A DNA stretch of 33,624 bases, from contig JAAVTG010000169.1 in assembly GCA_011947345.1 (NCBI GenBank), forward strand, positions 1 to 33,624, read 5' to 3'. The notes beneath the pieces were generated by a model. The model was not told the DNA's origin. It worked only from the letters and a program-made list of their open reading frames with translations, and ran no database searches. This document shows positions 29,433 through 33,624 of the stretch, in pieces. The translations under genes and the position numbers were made by a program. Positions within the stretch are counted from its first letter, which is position 1, and every line of letters starts with the position of its first letter. The stretch is from Phytophthora quininea (Eukaryota; Oomycota; Peronosporomycetes; Peronosporales; Peronosporaceae).

Positions 29433-30810
29433 AACACAAAATACACTCGCGCCACAAAATCCCGCGCACAGCTGCACACAAATAGCCACAGCACCACACC
29501 CATACACTGAATTCCCCTCATACACTACCACAGCCTTTCAACCGTCGCCTCACGCGCCCCATACGCACTCTGTAGGAGGCGTGACAGGCACAGCAAGGAT
29601 ATTAATTTGTAGAGGTACTCGCGATTTCAGGCTAACGACTCCACAAACAACCCACACGCACAACGCACAACGCACAACGCACTCACACCGCGCCCACACC
29701 GCGCCCTGCGCCAAGCTTCCAAAAGTCTTCGCATTACAGGGATCCGTGTCGTGCCTCCCCCCATCGTGTCACAGCCTGCAAAAGTCCATGCATTGGCGCC
29801 CTGGACATCTCCTTCAATCCTGGCGAAAGCTAGCTCGACTCATTCGGACCTTGTATGCGCGAGATTCACCTTCCTTTTGTGGCGCAACGGGCTGGCTTCA
29901 ACGCCCTATTAACACACCGCACATTGCAGCGTGTGGCCAGGAACGCCATCAAGAGCCTCGCGATCAGTCGGCTGGTTCGCCAGAAAGAGCACTGACGCTG
30001 CGAATCGCTTCCATTGGCGCCCCTTGGCTGTCCAGCGCGAACTCGTAGTATTTTCTTTCCAGAAATGCGCTCAATCGGAGCGCCTCGCTGACGGACTTCA
30101 GGGGTCAAATAGCTGCGACGCAAACACTCCACGGCGTCCTTTGGCTTCTGCTGCACAGATGGCGTCTGGCAAATTCTGCCTCCTTGTGTAACCGTTCTCT
30201 TGCAGAGGCACGGTTTGGATCATGTCGCTCGAGTGCATCGACCACATACCAGCCCGGCATCAAGTGAATGCGCCATCCACGTAGACATCACGCGATGTTG
30301 CAGCTCGCTCAATCAGGTGTTTGGAAATTTGATGATCCTCCGAGCCGCAATCAGTCACAGAGCTTGATGTGCGTTCGACCGTGAGCCCTGTCGTGCCACC
30401 GCTGAAATGATGCTGTCGTGGTGTCGTGCTGTCGTGCTGGTGTCTGTCGTGCTGTCGTGCTGTCGTGCTGTCGTGCTGTCGTGCTGTCGTGCTGTGGTAC
30501 GGCAGACTGAAATGCGCAGAGAGTCGCTATAGAAGCGGGCAAAGCAAGACCGAACTCGGGAGGCCGGGAAATCTTGCTCTGTGAAACTAGTCGAAGCGCT
30601 AACGAAGCCATCGAGAGCACACAGACAGAGAGGCTAAGGAGCGCGGGCGTAGACTGTTGTCTGGGCGAAATAGCGAAGCGATTACAGAGGGGATAAACGC
30701 CTCCTGCTAGGTCGTGCCAAGGCAAAAATGTCGGCGAAAAAGAGTCCAGACGCGAGCAACAAGTTCCCCTCCACGTGGGCGATGCGGTCGCATACAATTA
30801 TACAATTGAC

Positions 30811-30892
30811 TGTCAGCGGTGGGATTTGAACCCACGAGTGCGAACACAGTAGAACTTGAGTCTACCCCCTTAGACCGCTCGGGCACACTGAC
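30811..30892 (-). tRNA. tRNA-Leu(CAA), array copy 8
   Basis: Five-G version, 82 nt, with all arms paired. Confidence 0.95.
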
Positions 30893-32251
30893 AACACAAA
30901 ATACACTCGCGCCACAAAATCCCGCGCACAGCTGCACACAAATAGCCACAGCACCACACCCATACACTAATTCCCCTCATACACTACCACAGCCTTTCAA
31001 CCGTCGCCTCACGCGCCCCATACGCACTCTGTAGGAGGCGTGACAGGCACAGCAAGGATATTAATTTGTAGAGGTACTCGCGATTTCAGGCTAACGACTC
31101 CACAAACAACCCACACGCACAACGCACAACGCACAACGCACTCACACCGCGCCCACACCGCGCCCTGCGCCAAGCTTCCAAAAGTCTTCGCATTACAGGG
31201 ATCCGTGTCGTGCCTCCCCATCGTGTCACAGCCTGCAAAAGTCCATGCATTGGCGCCCTGGACATCTCCTTCAATCCTGGCGAAAGCTAGCTCGACTCAT
31301 TCGGACCTTGTATGCGCGAGATTCACCTTCCTTTTGTGGCGCAACGGGCTGGCTTCAACGCCCTATTAACACACCGCACATTGCAGCGTGTGGCCAGGAA
31401 CGCCATCAAGAGCCTCGCGATCAGTCGGCTGGTTCGCCAGAAAGAGCACTGACGCTGCGAATCGCTTCCATTGGCGCCCCTTGGCTGTCCAGCGCGAACT
31501 CGTAGTATTTTCTTTCCAGAAATGCGCTCAATCGGAGCGCCTCGCTGACGGACTTCAGGGGTCAAATAGCTGCGACGCAAACACTCCACGGCGTCCTTTG
31601 GCTTCTGCTGCACAGATGGCGTCTGGCAAATTCTGCCTCCTTGTGTAACCGTTCTCTTGCAGAGGCACGGTTTGGATCATGTCGCTCGAGTGCATCGACC
31701 ACATACCAGCCCGGCATCAAGTGAATGCGCCATCCACGTAGACATCACGCGATGTTGCAGCTCGCTCAATCAGGTGTTTGAAATTTGATGATCCTCCGAG
31801 CCGCAATCAGTCACAGAGCTTGATGTGCGTTCGACCGTGAGCCCTGTCGTGCCACCGCTGAAATGATGCTGTCGTGGTGTCGTGCTGTCGTGCTGTCGTG
31901 CTGTCGTGCTGTCGTGGTGTCGTGCTGTCGTGCTGTGGTACGGCAGACTGAAATGCGCAGAGAGTCGCTATAGAAGCGGGCAAAGCAAGACCGAACTCGG
32001 GAGGCCGGGAAATCTTGCTCTGTGAAACTAGTCGAAGCGCTAACGAAGCCATCGAGAGCACACAGACAGAGAGGCTAAGGAGCGCGGGCGTAGACTGTTG
32101 TCTGGGCGAAATAGCGAAGCGATTACAGAGGGGATAAACGCCTCCTGCTAGGTCGTGCCAAGGCAAAAAATGTCGGCGAAAAAGAGTCCAGACGCGAGCA
32201 ACAAGTTCCCTCCACGTGGGCGATGCGGTCGCATACAATTATACAATTGAC

Positions 32252-32332
32252 TGTCAGCGGTGGGATTTGAACCCACGAGTGCGAACACAGTAGAACTTGA
32301 GTCTACCCCTTAGACCGCTCGGGCACACTGAC
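32252..32332 (-). tRNA. tRNA-Leu(CAA), array copy 9
   Basis: Four-G version, 81 nt. Its upstream flank (32360-32530) carries several substitutions not seen in other units, but the tRNA itself is unchanged apart from the missing G. Confidence 0.93.
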
Positions 32333-33624
32333 AACACAAAATACACTCGCGCCACAAAATCCGCCGCACAGCTGCACACAAACAGCCACAGCATCACACC
32401 CATACACTAATTCCCTCATACACTACCACAGCCTTTCAACCGTCGCCTCACGCGCCCCATACGCACTCTGTAGGATGCGTGACAGGCACAGCAAAGATAT
32501 TAATTTATAGAGGTACGCGCGATTTCAGGCTAACGACTCCACAAACAACCCACACGCACAACGCACAACGCACAACGCACAACGCACTCACACCGCGCCC
32601 ACGCCCTGCGCCAAGCTTCCAAAAGTCTTCGCATTACAGGGATCCGTGTCGCCCCCCCATCGTGTCACAGCTGCAAAAGTCCATGCATTGGCGCCCTGGA
32701 CATCTTCAATCCCTGGCGAAAGCTAGCTCGACTCATTCGGACCTTGTATGCGCGAGATTCACCTTCCTTTGTGGCGCAACGGGCTGGCTTCAACGCCCTA
32801 TTAACACACCGCACATTGCAGCGTGTGGCCAGGAACGCCATCAAGAGCCTCGCGATCGGTCGGCTGGTTCGCCAGAAAGAGCACTGACGCTGCGAATCGC
32901 TTCCATCGGCGCCCCCTTGGCTGTCCAGCGCGAACTCGTAGTATTTTCTTTCCAGAAATGCGCTCAATCGGAGCGCCTCGCTGATGGACTTCAGGGGCCA
33001 AATAGCTACGACGCAAACACTCCACGGCGTCCTTTGGCTTCTGCTGCACAGATGGCGTCTGGCAAATTCTGCCTCCTTGTGTAACCGTTCTCTTGCAGAG
33101 GCACGGTTTGGATCATGTCGCTCGAGTGCATCGACCACATACCAGCCCGGCATCAAGTGAATGCGCCATCCACGTAGACATCACGCGATGTTGCAGCTCG
33201 CTCAATCAGGTGTTTGGAAATTTGATGATCCTCCGAGCCGCAATCAGTCACAGAGCTTGATGTGCGTTCGACCGTGAGCCCTGTCGTGCCACCGCTGAAA
33301 TGATGTCGTGGTGTCGTGGTGTCGTGCTGTCGTGGTGTCGTGGTGTCGTGCTGTCGTGCTGTCGTGCTGTCGTGGTGTCGCTGTCGCTGTGGTACGGCAG
33401 ACTGAAATGCGCAGAGAGTCGCTATAGAAGCGGGCAAAGCAAGACCGAACTCGGGAGGCCGAAATCTTGCTCTGTGAAACTAGTTAACGAAGCCATCGAG
33501 AGCACACAGACAGAGAGGCTAAGGAGCGCGGGCGTAGACTGTTGTCTGGGCGAAATAGCGAAGCGATTACAGAGGGGATAAACGCCTCCTGCTAGGTCGT
33601 GCCAAGGCAAAAAATGTCGGCGAA

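Larger units (their letters stand above)
19918..33624. repeat. Tandem array of a ~1.45-kb tRNA-Leu unit (nine full copies and one partial)
   Basis: Using AGCTGCGACG as reference point, units begin at 19918, 21379, 22846, 24299, 25744, 27191, 28651, 30111, 31568 and 33004, giving lengths of 1461, 1467, 1453, 1445, 1447, 1460, 1460, 1457 and 1436 bp; the tenth is cut by the window end after 621 bp. Each unit contains, in order, an 8-bp minisatellite, a tRNA-Leu(CAA) on the minus strand, a short GCACAAC repeat (two to four copies) and about 1.2 kb of sequence without a recognisable protein or second RNA. Inner copies differ almost only in homopolymer length and short-repeat number. Many short open frames recur in all copies, but they are shadows of the tRNA or lack any protein character. 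Confidence 0.97.

Noticed and set aside
19918..33624. Array as rDNA or 5S rDNA repeat
   Set aside because: I found no rRNA, 5S or spliceosomal RNA sequence in the unit; only the tRNA-Leu is recognisable.

Overview
The window looks like nuclear DNA of an oomycete, most likely Phytophthora or a close relative. The reasons are compact genes with few short introns (59-68 bp, GT..AG), very small gaps between housekeeping genes, and a mixture of Ty3/gypsy, DIRS-like and Crypton-like elements, all of which are known from oomycetes. This placement is an inference; no rRNA or other taxonomic marker is present.

Positions 1-10425 are a gene-dense housekeeping block. It holds the 3' end of a ubiquitin-activating enzyme E1 gene (+), a CDKAL1-type tRNA methylthiotransferase (+), a leucine-rich-repeat/EF-hand protein (-), a PP6-type protein phosphatase catalytic subunit (+), and a long protein with repeated CTFxP motifs (-). 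CDKAL1 and the LRR gene converge with only 15 bp between stop codons. The LRR and phosphatase genes diverge from a 139-bp shared promoter. Several of these genes need single-base frame changes to read as one protein; I think sequence error is more likely than true decay.

Positions 11001-19917 are a graveyard of mobile elements. A 5'-truncated, frameshifted Crypton-like tyrosine recombinase (-) is followed by a degraded Ty3/gypsy element (+). The reverse transcriptase of that element is split by a nested DIRS/Ngaro-like element with its own RT, RNase H and tyrosine recombinase. The gypsy element resumes with its DD motif and RNase H and is then cut off.

Positions 19918-33624 are a tandem array of a unit of about 1.45 kb: nine full units and a 621-bp partial tenth that runs off the window. 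Each full unit carries one tRNA-Leu(CAA) gene on the minus strand, an 8-bp minisatellite of variable length, and about 1.2 kb of sequence with no gene I recognise. Inner units are almost free of substitutions and differ mainly in homopolymer length and short-repeat number; the edge units are more diverged. This array is the most unusual thing in the window.
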